Shown: positions 6,271 through 6,559 of the stretch, piece after piece
Position numbering within the stretch: position 1 is the stretch's first letter
How the letters are laid out: the number at the start of each line of letters is the position of its first letter
Assembly: GCA_938073845.1 (NCBI GenBank)
Contig: CALJEO010000038.1
Location: 1-6,559, forward strand
DNA length: 6,559 nucleotides
Source: an uncultured archaeon
GTDB taxonomy: Archaea > Korarchaeota > Korarchaeia > Korarchaeales > Korarchaeaceae
Direction: 5' to 3'
The notes under the pieces: model-generated
What the model was told of the DNA's origin: nothing
Database searches by the model: none
Seen by the model: the letters and a program-made list of their open reading frames with translations, nothing else
Translations under genes and position numbers: made by a program

Positions 6271-6276
6271 GGAGGT
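6271..6276 (+). promoter_or_regulatory. Strong Shine-Dalgarno that decides the permease start
   Basis: GGAGGT is a full match to the archaeal anti-SD. The only codon in the permease frame at usable distance is CTG at 6281, four bases on. The next standard start, GTG at 6293, is 16 bases away and would cut into the conserved N-terminus. No ATG, GTG or TTG exists in frame between the stop at 6248-6250 and 6293. Confidence 0.6.
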
Positions 6277-6280
6277 ATCT

Positions 6281-6559
6281 CTGAAGAGAGACGTGGGGCT
6301 GTTTGGAGCCTTCTCGATGGGTTATGGCGATGTTGGTGCTGATATTTACGCAGCGCTTGGAGTAGTGGCTCTGTTCTCTGCAGGAGCTACACCCCTATCA
6401 TTCCTCATAGCCTCCATAGCCTACGTGACCACCGGCCTCGTCTACGCTGAGCTAAGCTCCACCTACCCTCTCGCGGGTGGCGCTCAGGTGTTCGCGGCCA
6501 AGGGTCTGGGCGATCACTTCGGGTTCCTAGCAGGCTGGCTCCTCATTCTCAGTTACGTG
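6281..6559 (+). CDS. APC-superfamily amino-acid permease, N-terminal part (cut by window end)
   Basis: The first 93 residues of a membrane transporter, still open at the window edge. Residues 5-32 form helix 1 with a glycine-rich break (GYGDVGADIYAALG) where the superfamily binds substrate. Helix 2 covers about 37-58, then comes the conserved YAELSSTYPLAGGAQVFAAK loop (55-74) and the start of helix 3 (GFLAGWLLIL). This is typical of amino acid/polyamine/organocation transporters, closer to the archaeal kind with DVG and YALG-like text than to the GAIIGSGIF kind. The likely substrate is an amino acid or amine, but the missing remainder is needed to say. The frame has no ATG near its beginning. 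CTG at 6281 is chosen because of the SD before it, and GTG at 6293 is the alternative. It is transcribed from its own promoter. Confidence 0.8.
   Translation, partial: MKRDVGLFGAFSMGYGDVGADIYAALGVVALFSAGATPLSFLIASIAYVTTGLVYAELSSTYPLAGGAQVFAAKGLGDHFGFLAGWLLILSYV

Overview
The window looks like part of a thermophilic archaeal chromosome. Arginine is written mostly as AGG/AGA and isoleucine often as ATA. A/T-rich TATA-like boxes sit about 25 bases upstream of expected starts. Two genes (copper ATPase, rubrerythrin) have the TATA-to-ATG spacing of leaderless transcripts, while others carry Shine-Dalgarno (SD) motifs. A TACK-type thermophile, perhaps a korarchaeon, fits the codon style, but this is a guess and no marker gene settles it.

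Layout. Bases 1-310 hold no intact gene and look decayed. Bases 311-1012 (minus strand) are the wreck of a VapBC toxin-antitoxin operon. The AbrB-type antitoxin still has an intact DNA-binding domain, but a TAG cuts off its tail, and the tail can still be read in the same frame beyond the stop. The PIN-domain toxin next to it is recognisable from its first catalytic motif to its C-terminus, but it is broken by several stops and frameshifts. The 1013-1201 gap is divergent, with a promoter for each side. On the plus strand follow a P1B-type heavy-metal ATPase of the CopB kind (CPH motif) with an N-terminal YHS metal-binding domain (1202-3238), and a rubrerythrin (3296-3856) with its own promoter.

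A 356-base stretch without a convincing gene (3857-4212) carries the promoter for a two-gene unit. The first gene is a 13-helix MFS-like membrane protein (4213-5532). One base later comes a small five-helix membrane protein (5534-6151) resembling the transmembrane part of MscS-like / 'conserved TM helix' proteins. After a T-rich terminator, a new promoter leads into an APC-superfamily permease cut by the window edge (6281 onward), whose best start seems to be a non-ATG codon behind a strong SD.

How the genes work together: the ATPase and rubrerythrin fit a metal/oxidative-stress pair, since copper export and peroxide removal are linked stresses, but they have separate promoters and the link is an inference. 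The 4213/5534 pair is very probably co-translated and may form one membrane system of unknown function. I see no CRISPR array, tRNA, rRNA or intact mobile element. The most rewarding points are the decayed VapBC locus, the YHS-CopB architecture with an altered TM8 motif, and the uncharacterised membrane-protein pair.
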